Shown piece by piece: positions 36,784-50,671 of a stretch of 64,000 bases of DNA. A program made the position numbers and the translations under genes. Position 1 is the first letter of the stretch; the number at the start of each line of letters is the position of its first letter. Under the pieces are notes generated by a model that was not told the origin of the DNA, ran no database searches, and worked only from the letters and a program-made list of their open reading frames with translations. This DNA comes from Bifidobacterium catenulatum DSM 16992 = JCM 1194 = LMG 11043. Lineage in GTDB: Bacteria > Actinomycetota > Actinomycetes > Actinomycetales > Bifidobacteriaceae. The stretch covers positions 1,922,001 to 1,986,000 of the forward strand of contig NZ_AP012325.1 of assembly GCF_001025195.1 (NCBI RefSeq). The letters are read 5' to 3'.

Positions 36784-37191
36784 CTACTTACGCTTACGCA
36801 TAAACGACGACACCATGAGCATCAGCACGGTGACTGCGGTCAGCACGGTCACCGTCATGACCGGACCGAACAGGCTCTGGTCGCCGAACATGTTCAGATT
36901 CATGAAATGGCCGACGAACGTATACATGCATTCCATGACGAACGCACACCATGCGATCATGCCTATCGCCGGCGTTACGGCAATCAGCCAGTCATTGTCA
37001 AGAGGTATGGTCGCGGCCTGCGCAAGCACGACCAACACAAGCGGTGCGATGACCCACACGTTGTATGAGCCAGCGGCAACGGCATACATGGCGTAGGCAA
37101 CCAGTGAGACGATGGCCATCACACCGGCGGCGAGTCCTAGGTAAAAGCCGATAGTTCTGTTGGAGAACATGGATGGAGTTCTGCTATTCAT
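36784..37191 (-). CDS. Small four-helix membrane protein, unknown function
   Basis: A 135-aa protein of almost entirely hydrophobic segments (IGFYLGLAAGVMAIVSLVAYAMYAV; NVWVIAPLVLVVLAQ; LIAVTPAIGMIAWCAFVMECMYTFV; FGPVMTVTVLTAVTVLMLMV), predicted four helices with a basic RKRK end. I do not recognise a family. It begins 9 nt after the GH3 stop, so it is cotranscribed with a membrane-anchored GH3 and lies before GH2. A role in secretion, anchoring or uptake of the GH3 product is speculation. Confidence 0.8.
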   Translation of the reverse strand: MNSRTPSMFSNRTIGFYLGLAAGVMAIVSLVAYAMYAVAAGSYNVWVIAPLVLVVLAQAATIPLDNDWLIAVTPAIGMIAWCAFVMECMYTFVGHFMNLNMFGDQSLFGPVMTVTVLTAVTVLMLMVSSFMRKRK

Positions 37192-37200
37192 AATGATTCC

Positions 37201-40200
37201 TCACTTTCCCGTCGCGGTTTCGGATTCGACCTTGACCGTTTCCCGCGCATTCTTGCCTCGACGTCCGGAACGCCACATCATGTAGGCGCAGCCAAGCGTC
37301 ATCAACGCAAACGCCGCATCCACACCGAAGATCGCGTAACGCCACCAAGGGGTGACTTTGACCACTTTGGCGTTGGCATCCAACCCGTTGATCAGGCTGG
37401 TACGAGTCAGCGCATAGTGGAAGTTCTTCATTGAGGTGCGCAGATAGCCGAGCATATCGCCGTCGTCATTGTCTTCGATCTGATTCTTGATGCCTGCGGC
37501 CGCGGTATTGCCCGGATCGATGCAGTAGGTGGTCACGCCTGCTGCCAATGATGACGGGAAATGCGACTTGTAGGAGCCGCCGGCCACGCCGTCGGTTTCG
37601 ATCATGCCCTTAAAGCCCCATTCGTTGCGGATCACCTGAGTGGTCAGCGCGGTGCTGGCTGAGGACCAGACCACACCGAGTCTGTTGAACGACATCATCA
37701 AAGCGGTGGCGTTCTCGTTGCTGACGATGCCTTCCACGCCCTTGAGCGCACCCTCGCGGAATGCCTGCTCGTTGAAGAACATGTTCAGACCTTCGCGATA
37801 CAGCTCCTGATCATTGCCTGCAACATGCTTGACACCCTGTGCGAAGCCTTTCTTCTGAGCAGCTGAAAGTTCCACGAGGTTGTCAAGGTAGACCATGATG
37901 CTGTCTTCGGACCAGTATTCGCCATTGCGCCCGCCGAACGGAGTGCGGTGCAGATTGCCGCCACCACCCCATCCGACCGGGGTCTTGGCATACAGGGCTT
38001 CCTCACCGACCAGTTCGCCACGACGTTGCATGCGTCCATAATCCCAAGTGCTGGCGAGCACATTGGTCGCCGGATACAGGGTGACGTCACGGGCGTCACC
38101 GTACTCTTTGGCGTAGGTATTGCCGCCGACGCTGGCGGTACCGTCACCAGCCGCATACGCCGGTCGGTTCACGGAAGCCGCTTCGGCCGTGCCGAACAAA
38201 TCGGAAAGCTGGGTGGTCATCTCATCGATGGTCATTTCGTCAAGATATTTGTTCCAGGTCTCGTCATCGTTGTAATCGACGTCTTTCATCATCACGAACG
38301 TCAGACCATTGTCGGCTCCCTGCGTGTAGTCGCTGACGGACTTGGAATCCTTGGACTGCCGATACAGATCACCCTTAAGCAGTTCGATCATCTTGCCGGT
38401 AGCGGTCATCTTGACCGGTTCGGTCGGGAAGGTGCCTTTCCAATCGGAACGGGTCAGATAGGTGACGGCACCATCCTTCCAATAGTTCGCGTCGGCATCC
38501 TCGAACCGGTTGGTGACCCGTTCGCCCGCATCGGATTTGGCATAGGTCTTGGTGTCGACGTCGTCATACGACCACCGGTAGGTTTTGGCCGCATCCCCCT
38601 CCACCGGCTTGCCATCGAAGTCGGTCATACCAGTGGCGTTTTCGGCCGCAAGTACATTATTCAAAGCATCATGCGCATTGTCGCCAATGGTGAAATAGTA
38701 GTCACCGGCGCTCAGAATATAGCCCTTGGCCTTGGTGTAGTCATAGCTGGCCAACAGGTAGCGGTCCACCGTAACGTCCACGGTTTCGGAAGCACCCGGC
38801 TGCAATGTCTTGGTACGGCCTTAGCCGGCAAGCTGGATGGCGGATTTCTCGACCAGATTCTTCCGCTCATATTCACCATACGGGGTCTGCGCATACAGTT
38901 CCACTACAGAGGCACCCGCAATATCACCGGTGTTCTTCACCGTTACCTTGGCGGTGAATTCATCCTTGTCACGGTCGTAGCTCACACCGTCGAGCGTCTG
39001 TTCAAAAGTGGTGTAGCTCAGACCGTACCCAAACGGATAACTGACTTCGTCCGCATAGTTCCATGCCGAGGCACCATGCGAAGCTCCGACCGAGCTGGCC
39101 GCTCCGCTGCCCGGATTCGTCACGGCGTCCGCGTAGCGGGTCTCATAGTATTTATAGCCGACATAGATGTTCTCGGGCTGTACGGTCACATTATCGATAT
39201 TGACCGGCTTATCGCTGACTGCGGCGTTCACTTCATCGACGTTCGTCCATTGGTTTGAGTTCTGGCTGGAAGTGTGCGCGGCCGGCGACGACATGGAATC
39301 GACGGCATACGTGTCGGTCAAACGGCCCGAAGGGTTGGCCTTGCCCACCAACAGATTGGCCACTCCTTCGAAACCACGCTGCCCTGGATTGCCGATCCAC
39401 ATGCAGGCATCCACACCGTAGTCATCAAGCCAGCCGACCTCCATCGGAAAGGCGGAATTGAGCAGCACGATGGTCTTGGAGAACTTGCCGGAATCCTTGA
39501 TCATCCGCAGCAGGTCCTTCTCGTCCTGATGCAGACTCAGAGCACTGATGCCCTCCGGATCCTTCATCATCATCTCCTTGTCTTCACCGCCTTCACGGGC
39601 AAGCATGACGATGGCGACATCGTGGTAATCGTCCTGCCAGCTGGCCTTGAGCTGATCGGTATAGAACGATGCCGGCTCCTCGCCAAGCACCGGGGCGTCA
39701 TTCAACGCGCCATTCGAACGTGGATCGCCGGAAACCTGCAGGTTGTTGCTGGCCACACGCTTGGTATCGCTCTTCGAATAGGCGTCAAACAGAGTGTTGT
39801 TCACCGAGAAACCGGCATGTTCCAGTGCGGATTTCAGATCAATCACATATTTGCCGATGTCGGCGGCGCTGTTGGCGCCACCCGGGCTGTAGACCGGCTG
39901 CACCACGGCGTGGCCGAACAACGCGACATGTTTGTCTGAGGCAAGCGGCAGCGTGCCGTCGTTGTTGCGCAACAGCACCGAACCCTCCTCCTGCTCAAGC
40001 ACGGACTCGCCGTACGCGTCGGCGATGAGCTTCTGTAGATTTTCGGCATTCAAGTCGCCATATTCGCTGGCGTAGTACGTAGTGTTTCCGCCGCCTTCAC
40101 CGGCGACGATTCTCGTGCTGGACGTTCCCAGCGCGGAGTTGATCGTTCCCGCATACATGTACGAGCATTGCGTCCCACAGATGCCAAGCACCAGCAATGT

Positions 40201-40251
40201 GCCTGTCACCGATGTGAGCCCTCGCCACAGCAGACCGGAATTCCCTTTCAT
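37201..40251 (-). pseudogene. Membrane-anchored, domain-permuted GH3 glycosidase with in-frame stop
   Basis: One reading frame of about 1,016 codons is interrupted only by a TAA at 38821-38823 (LAG-stop-GRTKTLQPGA). Before the stop: an N-terminal membrane helix, then the domain normally C-terminal in GH3 (EGSVLLRNNDGTLPL, DACMWIGNPGQRGFEGVANLLVG) and the Fn3-like domain (YPFGYGLSYTTFEQ). After it: the domain normally N-terminal (GGGNLHRTPFGGRNGEYWSED, KHVAGNDQE) with the candidate nucleophile Asp in GMIETDGVAGG, then a second membrane helix and polar tail. Such permuted GH3 enzymes are known from gut bacteria. TAC to TAA by one substitution is the likely cause. The 534-codon second part has a TTG at 38805 that could restart, but with no obvious ribosome site. 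Confidence 0.87.
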
Positions 40252-40341
40252 CTCGACTCCTTCGTTGTCACATGTTGATACCGACATCAATGTCAATTCC
40301 ATGGTGCGCGGCACGGCCACCCCCTACCTTCCCGGATGGCG

Positions 40342-40412
40342 TAACTGGTCATTCCCAGGGGCATAACTGGTTCTTTCGCCATTCGACCCGAGCATGTGAC
40401 GTTTCCTATAAT
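40342..40412. promoter_or_regulatory. Direct repeat (candidate LytTR site) and response-regulator promoter
   Basis: TAACTGGT occurs at 40342-40349 and again at 40364-40371, exactly 22 bp apart, in the 184-bp spacer between the divergent GH3 operon and the response-regulator gene. LytTR regulators bind paired direct repeats about two helical turns apart. Downstream lies TATAAT (40407-40412) without a good -35, as expected for an activated promoter. Confidence 0.68.
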
Positions 40413-40435
40413 GGAATCCGTCGCAATGAGGAGGC

Positions 40436-41152
40436 ATGAACACCGTGAGGATCGCAATCATCGACGATGACGCCGACGAACGCAAGACCCTGCAGGCATC
40501 GTTCGAACGGCTTGCGCAGGAGAGCGGATCCGCAATCGTCATCATTGAATTTGCCGGCACCGATGATTTTCTTGACGGCTACGACCGCTCCTTCGACCTG
40601 ATCTGCATGGATATCGACATGCCCGGCACCGACGGCATGTCCGCCGCACAACGCCTACGTCAGATGGACGCCGATGTTCCACTGGTATTCGTCACCAACA
40701 TGGCGCAGATGGCGATTCATGGCTATGCCGTACATGCGTTGGATTTCATACTCAAACCCATCAACTACTACTCCTTCTCCATCAAAATGCGCGGTATTCT
40801 GGCACTGATCGGCAATCGTCGTAGGAAATCGCTCGTTTTCCCGACGACGGACGGTTTTCTACGCATTTCATCCGACAATCTCTACTATGTGGAAGTGCGT
40901 GGGCACCATCTGTCCTTCCACACCACACAAGGCGTCATCCGGCAACGTGACTCCCTACGCAACTGGGAAGCCAAACTGGAGGGATTGCCGTTCGAACGCT
41001 GCAATAACAGCTATCTGGTCAATCTCAAGCAGGTTACGGCCGTGGCCAAGGACTCCGTGCAGGTCGGATGCGACTGGCTGCCAATCAGCCGAACCAAAAA
41101 GAAACCGTTTATGAACGCACTCACCGAATACATGGGAGGCACCAGCGTATGA
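40436..41152 (+). CDS. LytTR-family response regulator
   Basis: A 238-aa AgrA/ComE-like regulator. The receiver domain (residues 4-125) has the acidic pair IIDDD, phosphoacceptor Asp59 in ICMDIDMPG, and Lys in FILKPI. The LytTR DNA-binding domain (about 140-235) has RISSDNLYYVEVRGHHLSFHT, FERCNNSYLVNLKQV and LPISRTKKKPF. GAGGAGG precedes the ATG. It overlaps the sensor kinase gene by 4 bp. The direct repeat upstream suggests control of the divergent GH3-GH2 operon and of itself. Confidence 0.93.
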   Translation: MNTVRIAIIDDDADERKTLQASFERLAQESGSAIVIIEFAGTDDFLDGYDRSFDLICMDIDMPGTDGMSAAQRLRQMDADVPLVFVTNMAQMAIHGYAVHALDFILKPINYYSFSIKMRGILALIGNRRRKSLVFPTTDGFLRISSDNLYYVEVRGHHLSFHTTQGVIRQRDSLRNWEAKLEGLPFERCNNSYLVNLKQVTAVAKDSVQVGCDWLPISRTKKKPFMNALTEYMGGTSV

Positions 41153-42449
41153 TCGACCACGCCTGGCTGCAGGTTTCCTACATGGCACAGATCATCGTGG
41201 CCTGCCTACTGTTCATGATTCCGGTCGCAAAACGACGTCGTTTCCCCGCACGATTCGCTTCATGCACCATTGTTCTGCTAATGATCGCCTATATGTTCGG
41301 CGCCGCCGTCACGGTACCCGACAACCTGCTGTTGGCCATACTGTATTGGCCTGCATTCGCGGTCATATGCCTTCCCGCAGTGGCGTTGTGTCTGCAGGCG
41401 GGATTGTCGGAAGTACTCTACTGCACCATCTGTGCGAACGCCACGCAGCATGCGGCCAACGAATGCTATCTGGCGCTCAGCATCGCACTCGGACGCACAA
41501 CGCCGATCTGCCCACGCTCCTCAACGGACTGTTGACCACGGTGATCTATATCGCCATCTACGGCGCGTTCTTCATCATGTTTGCACGCAAACTCGCAGTG
41601 CATGGACATTATCGGGTGAATCGCAATGACCTGTTCCCCATGGCCTGCATTCTGCTGTTCGTGTGGGTATTGGGCGTGTTGTGCCATGATGATGTCTCGC
41701 TCCATGGCGTGGTCTACCACATCAGTGACGCATTATGCTGCTTTTACATCATGTGGGCTCAGCGCAGCAATCATGACAAGGCCGAACTGCAGCGCGAACT
41801 CGACGGCGTACGATACACGCTGCTGCAGCAACAGAAGCAGTATACGGTCAGCCAGGAGACGATCGACATCATCAATCGTAAGTGCCACGACCTGAAACAT
41901 CAGATTCGCACGCTGCAGACCATGCAGGAAAGCCCGGAGCGTGACGCATACTTCGCCGAAGCCGAACGGGCGATCATGATCTATGACACCCGCATCGACA
42001 CAGGCAACAAGGCCCTCAATACCGTACTGATGGAAAAAGGCCTGTACTGTCAATCTCACGATATTCAACTCACCTGCATGCCGAGCGGCGATTCACTGGA
42101 CTTCATGCAGGTCGCGGATATCTATGCACTGTTCGGCAACGCGCTCGACAATGCCATCAACGCCACTATGGAACTGAATGACCCATCCAAGAGGGTAATC
42201 AACGTACGCTTCTCATCACAAGGCAACCTGATGCTGATTCAGATTCAGAACTATCATCAGCGTCGGCTGCGTTTTCGTAATGGCCTGCCCATTACGACGC
42301 ATCAGGATGCCACCCGACACGGATTCGGCATGAAAAGCATGCTGCACACGGTCGAACAGTACGGCGGCACCATGCAGGTGGATGATACCGACAGTGTGTT
42401 CACGTTGCGGATCCTGCTGCCGAAGAATCCGGAATCCTCTACCGGCTGA
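41149..42449 (+). pseudogene. AgrC/ComD-like sensor histidine kinase, frameshifted
   Basis: ATG 41149 overlaps the regulator stop. The first frame gives about four membrane helices and ends YLALSIALGRT near 41490; the second gives HNADLPTLLNGLLTTVIYIAIYG, two more helices, a coiled segment, the dimerisation motif INRKCHDLKHQIRTL with candidate phospho-His in HDLKHQ, the N box FGNALDNAINA and a G box RHGFGMKSMLHTVEQYGG. One missing base between the two frames explains the break. The repaired length of about 433 aa is normal. If real, the sensor would be dead and the regulator orphaned. Confidence 0.85.
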
Positions 42450-42497
42450 ACCAAGGCATCCTTGCGTAATCCTGCAAAACGGACGAAAATGGGTGAC

Positions 42498-43277
42498 ATG
42501 AGCAATCTTCTTCACAATGCCACTGTTGACACTCTGCTGGAACGTCGTTCCATCCGCAAATTCAAGTCGAAGCCGCTGGGGGATGATGTAATCGAAACCC
42601 TTGAAACCGTTGCACAGCATGCGGCGAGCAGCCAGTTCCTCAATGACTGGTCCGCAATCCGCGTGACCGATCCCGCAGCCAAGAAGCGTCTCGCCGAAAT
42701 CGGCGGACAGCCGTATATCGCCACCGCGCCACTGCTGTATGTGTTCGTACTTGACGAACACCGCAATGCCGCAATCGCTTCCACAAAGGGCGTAGATACC
42801 ACTTCCGACACGTTTACGCTGAATGGCAGTTACCGCTACTCACAGGCCCAGAACGATGCCGTACTGGCCCTGCATGCGATGGAAACGGCCGCATACTCAC
42901 TCGGCCTTGGCTGCGTGATTCTCGGCTCGCTGCTGAATGACGTTCCGGCGCTGATCGATCTGCTGAATCTTCCGGAATACACGTACCCTGTGCTGGGACT
43001 TGCGATCGGTAAGCCCGATCAGGATCCTGCACTTAAGCCGCGTATGCCGCGTTCCATGCAGTTCTTTGAGAATGAGTATCCGTCGAACAATGAGACGTTG
43101 CTTGCCGGTTTGCAAGATTTCGACGAGGAAGTGCATCGATATTACGATTTACGCAATACCGAGCGCCCGGTTGATACGTTCAGCGATCAGATCGCATCAA
43201 ATGCGGTCGATCCCGGTGTGACCAGCAAGACCGTGGCTCCAAACGCCAAGCGCCAAGGCTTCCGCCTCGAACGCTGA
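42498..43277 (+). CDS. NADPH-dependent nitroreductase / FMN reductase family
   Basis: A 259-aa flavoprotein of the nitroreductase superfamily (NfsA-like). It has an FMN-phosphate arginine pair in ERRSIRKFK, AASSQFLNDWSAIRV, ALHAMETAAYSLGLGCVILGSL and LGLAIGKPDQDPALKPRMP. It reduces nitro compounds or quinones with a reduced nicotinamide; the natural substrate is unknown. ATG 42498 (MSNLLHN) is preferred; 42489 and 42462 are upstream in-frame options without good ribosome sites. It lies 48 bp after the sensor kinase but its function is unrelated. Confidence 0.92.
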   Translation: MSNLLHNATVDTLLERRSIRKFKSKPLGDDVIETLETVAQHAASSQFLNDWSAIRVTDPAAKKRLAEIGGQPYIATAPLLYVFVLDEHRNAAIASTKGVDTTSDTFTLNGSYRYSQAQNDAVLALHAMETAAYSLGLGCVILGSLLNDVPALIDLLNLPEYTYPVLGLAIGKPDQDPALKPRMPRSMQFFENEYPSNNETLLAGLQDFDEEVHRYYDLRNTERPVDTFSDQIASNAVDPGVTSKTVAPNAKRQGFRLER

Positions 43278-43285
43278 CGGAACTA

Positions 43286-43537
43286 CTACTTGCGGCGTGG
43301 TTTGTAACCTTTTTTGCGGGAATGCGGTTTAATCTGCTGATTGAAAGGCACGTACGTGTAGCTGGATTGTGGATCGCGATGCGTGAGATGCCAAGTTCCG
43401 CAGAATTCGCACCGATAGACCCAAAGTTCAGTGCCGCGTTCACGCCAACTTTGGTCGGCGGCCTGCTGGGCTGTTGCTTTGTCGTGATACATGATTTTGT
43501 TCGATTCGACACAGCGTTTGGGTACGAAATAATGCAT
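43286..43537 (-). CDS. Small Cys-containing protein, unknown function
   Basis: An 83-aa basic protein with YRCEFCGTWHLTHRDP in its middle, a CxxC plus two His that could bind zinc like a single finger, and a Lys/Arg-rich end (HSRKKGYKPRRK). I do not recognise a named family; the sequence pattern (PKRCVESNKIMYHDKATAQQAAD) recalls small actinobacterial or phage-associated proteins that pair a short knuckle with a basic tail. Convergent with the nitroreductase gene, 8 bp apart. Confidence 0.7.
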   Translation of the reverse strand: MHYFVPKRCVESNKIMYHDKATAQQAADQSWRERGTELWVYRCEFCGTWHLTHRDPQSSYTYVPFNQQIKPHSRKKGYKPRRK

Positions 43538-43718
43538 AGTTCTTCAGTCTATTCAACCATCGGATAAGCGCAAGAGGCTCCCCCTGAAATTCCTGAAATC
43601 CCTCGGCGTTCTAGATCTCCCGGCGCGTGGAATAATCCGGACGCCGAGCAACGGGAAAGGCCCGACGGGAACCCCCGAGGCAATGGGCTCCGGTCGGCGG
43701 GCCGGCACAACAAAGCAT

Positions 43719-43761
43719 AAAAAAGGGGGTTCCCGGAGCGTTACGCCCGACGGGAACCCCC
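43719..43761 (-). terminator. rrn terminator, distal
   Basis: Minus-strand stem GGGGGTTCCCG / CGGGAACCCCC with a 15-nt loop, followed by TTTTTTATG. Second of two tandem terminators after the 5S gene. Confidence 0.92.
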
Positions 43762-43778
43762 AAGGGAAATACGAAAAG

Positions 43779-43820
43779 GGACCTTCCGGGAATCCCGCAG
43801 GGGACTCGACCAGAAGGTCC
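43779..43820 (-). terminator. rrn terminator, proximal
   Basis: Minus-strand stem GGACCTTC / GAAGGTCC with a large structured interior, followed by CTTTTCG, starting 10 bp after the 5S rRNA. Confidence 0.85.
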
Positions 43821-43829
43821 AGACAGTTG

Positions 43830-43946
43830 GATGCGGCGGCGTGCTACTCTCCCACACCCTCTCGAGTGCAGTACCATCGCCGTGCCAGGCCTTAGCTTCC
43901 GGGTTCGGAAAGGGACCGGGCGTCTCACCTGGGCCATGACCACCGC
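43830..43946 (-). rRNA. rrf: 5S ribosomal RNA
   Basis: On the minus strand the 117-nt stretch starts GCGGTGGTCATGGCCC. It carries the conserved core CCCGGTCCCTTTCCGAACCC and GGAAGCTAAGGCC, and ends with GGGAGAGTAGCACGCC and its closing stem. Ends estimated to within a few bases. Confidence 0.95.
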
Positions 43947-44169
43947 AAAACCACTCTAAACGGCCAACCCCCAACCGGGATCGGCCGGCAACGGAACCAG
44001 CCACACGACCGATTCCGGTCGTGGCGGTCCGGGAACCGGACAACGGACGCAAGCAAATCAAACGCCTTACCAGTATCGTCGTCGTGACCACAAGAAACAG
44101 CGTTCCTTGCCATCCAACGAGAAAACCACCACAGGACGAGACCCAATCCCCAACCAGGGGATCGGAAAG

Positions 44170-49225
<5,056 letters not shown>

Positions 49226-49523
49226 AAATTTCATGAAGAGAACCAACATGTGACTCTCAAAAAATAAGAAAATTGACGATCGCCTTATAAGGAAAGGCGC
49301 ATCGCACGAAAACCCCACCGTCCTTCAAAGGCCTCCCGGCCACTCCCCCACACGGGAGAAGCGGACGATGGACTGGCAATCATTGACTATAAAGAAGTAG
49401 TACAAATACGCTCTTGAGTTCTCAAACCACCACCACTCACCCACCTTACGGAACCCCGACCGGGGAACCACTCGCTGAGCGGCAGCGAAGAGTTAATTTA
49501 CACGAACCCCGGCAATCACGCAA
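49226..49523 (-). promoter_or_regulatory. rrn leader and promoter
   Basis: On the minus strand TTGCGT (49518-49523), 17-bp spacer, TAAATT (49495-49500) is a good promoter about 270 bp before 16S. The leader has TTTGAGAACTCAAGAGCG (about 49,410-49,430), a boxA-like or stem element also present in the spacer, and an AT-rich stretch next to the 16S 5' end. Only one promoter is clear. Confidence 0.72.
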
Positions 49524-49820
49524 CCCGGCACCCCGAAAACACCGCCAAAACCCCTGCAAAACAACACATCCACCGGCGTGTCGAAATTCCGTCCTCCCTG
49601 CCGCGCAGATCGCAAGACCGACTCCACCACCGCCAAAAAACCGTCAGAAAAACCGATCGCAGCGTGTCGCACAACGCGACGACACGGCAATCAGCAGCCC
49701 GGCAACGCATCACAGGTATCCGAAATCATCCTGATCCAAGTCGGAGATCACTTGGCAATCTTCCGGAAGCTCGTCGGTATGCGGGAAAACTTGATCTGCT
49801 CGACCGGCGTAGGAATCGGG

Positions 49821-49940
49821 TCAAGCTGGGTCGGCGACGGCGGCGCCACCATCGATTGCCCCGATCGCCGTAACCGTCTCGGTCATCTCGGCCGCATCGG
49901 CGCCATCATCTGTAATGCTTTGTGCAGTATCAGTAGTCAT
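49821..49940 (-). CDS. Possible small peptide gene or 5' remnant
   Basis: ATG 49940 is preceded by AAAGGAGTGAGAGGTG, a strong ribosome site, and opens a 39-aa acidic frame (MTTDTAQSITDDGADAAEMTE...). It ends at TGA 49821, but the same frame continues as DSYAGRADQVFPHTDELPEDCQVISDLDQDDFGYL to a stop at 49710. Another frame over the same DNA reads PTQLDPIPTPVEQIKFSRIPTSFRKIAK to 49748. Either a genuine small peptide or the start of a broken gene. No family recognised. Confidence 0.4.
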   Translation of the reverse strand: MTTDTAQSITDDGADAAEMTETVTAIGAIDGGAAVADPA

Positions 49941-50019
49941 AATGCACCTCTCACTCCTTTTTTGTTCCATACATGATTATCAAGATTGCTTTTCTCGAAT
50001 TTGATTGCCCGATGCTCCC

Positions 50020-50035
50020 TGTTTCACGTGAAACA
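50020..50035. other. parS: parS centromere-like site (ParB binding)
   Basis: TGTTTCACGTGAAACA, a perfect 16-bp palindrome identical to the widely conserved chromosomal parS consensus bound by ParB. It is intergenic, between the rrn upstream region and an MFS relic. In actinobacteria parS sites cluster near the replication origin, so the window is probably in the origin half of the chromosome. No parA or parB gene is here. Confidence 0.9.
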
Positions 50036-50110
50036 TCAGAAGTTACGTCGCGCGACCATGGCCTGAAATACATGGCCGCACATCGCTCTTGTTTTTACGA
50101 TTAATCGCAC

Positions 50111-50480
50111 TTAATTGCGTTTCTTATCGAATGCATTGAAAGCAACGATCATAATGCAGACAATCATGAGCACGGCTGCAAAATTTAGCGACTTCCACGT
50201 GCTTGTCATGCCGGTAATCGCCGAAGAGAAGATCGTGGCACCCAAGCCGACCATGGTCGACCGGATACCCATCAGGGCGTCAGCCTCGCTGCCCTTCTTA
50301 AAGCAGTCCACAATCAGCGACGCGGAAAGCGGCTGAATCAGTCCGACGCCAAAGCCACATATCGCGCGCAGCACAATCTCCAACGTGAGCGAAGGCACAA
50401 ACATTGGCAGGAATCCACCAAAGAAGCACACCAGCAGAGATAGCGACAAGACAGCCGCCTTGAGCATATGTCTGCGAGGT
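50111..50480 (-). pseudogene. Internal fragment of an MFS transporter
   Basis: About 122 residues from RRHMLKAAVLSLSLLVCFFGGFLPMF through ICGFGVGLIQPLSASLIVDCF and GIRSTMVGLGATIFSSAITGM to a stop after FNAFDKKRN correspond to helices 3-6 of a major facilitator protein. The first two helices and the whole second half are missing, and the upstream continuation is not transporter-like. A relic with no usable start. Confidence 0.72.
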
Positions 50481-50671
50481 CCAGGTTGAGGCAACGCCTC
50501 CACAGGATTGCCGACAGATCGATTACTGACAGAATGATGATGGGAGAATGATGATGAGAGATTGATGATTGGTGGATCGATTATTGACTTGCGCCGCTGC
50601 CAACTTGCGTTTTCACCAACTTGGGACTTCGCCGACTTGGGACGTTCACGAAAAACGGCTATACCTAAGAT

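Noticed and set aside
41480-41500. Programmed -1 frameshift in the sensor kinase
   Set aside because: No slippery heptamer or downstream structure seen at the junction; the same one-base pattern occurs in unrelated genes, so mutation or sequence error is simpler.
49578-49976. 132-codon plus-strand frame upstream of rrn
   Set aside because: No start signal and no recognisable motif; it overlaps the rrn promoter region and the better-supported small minus-strand frame.
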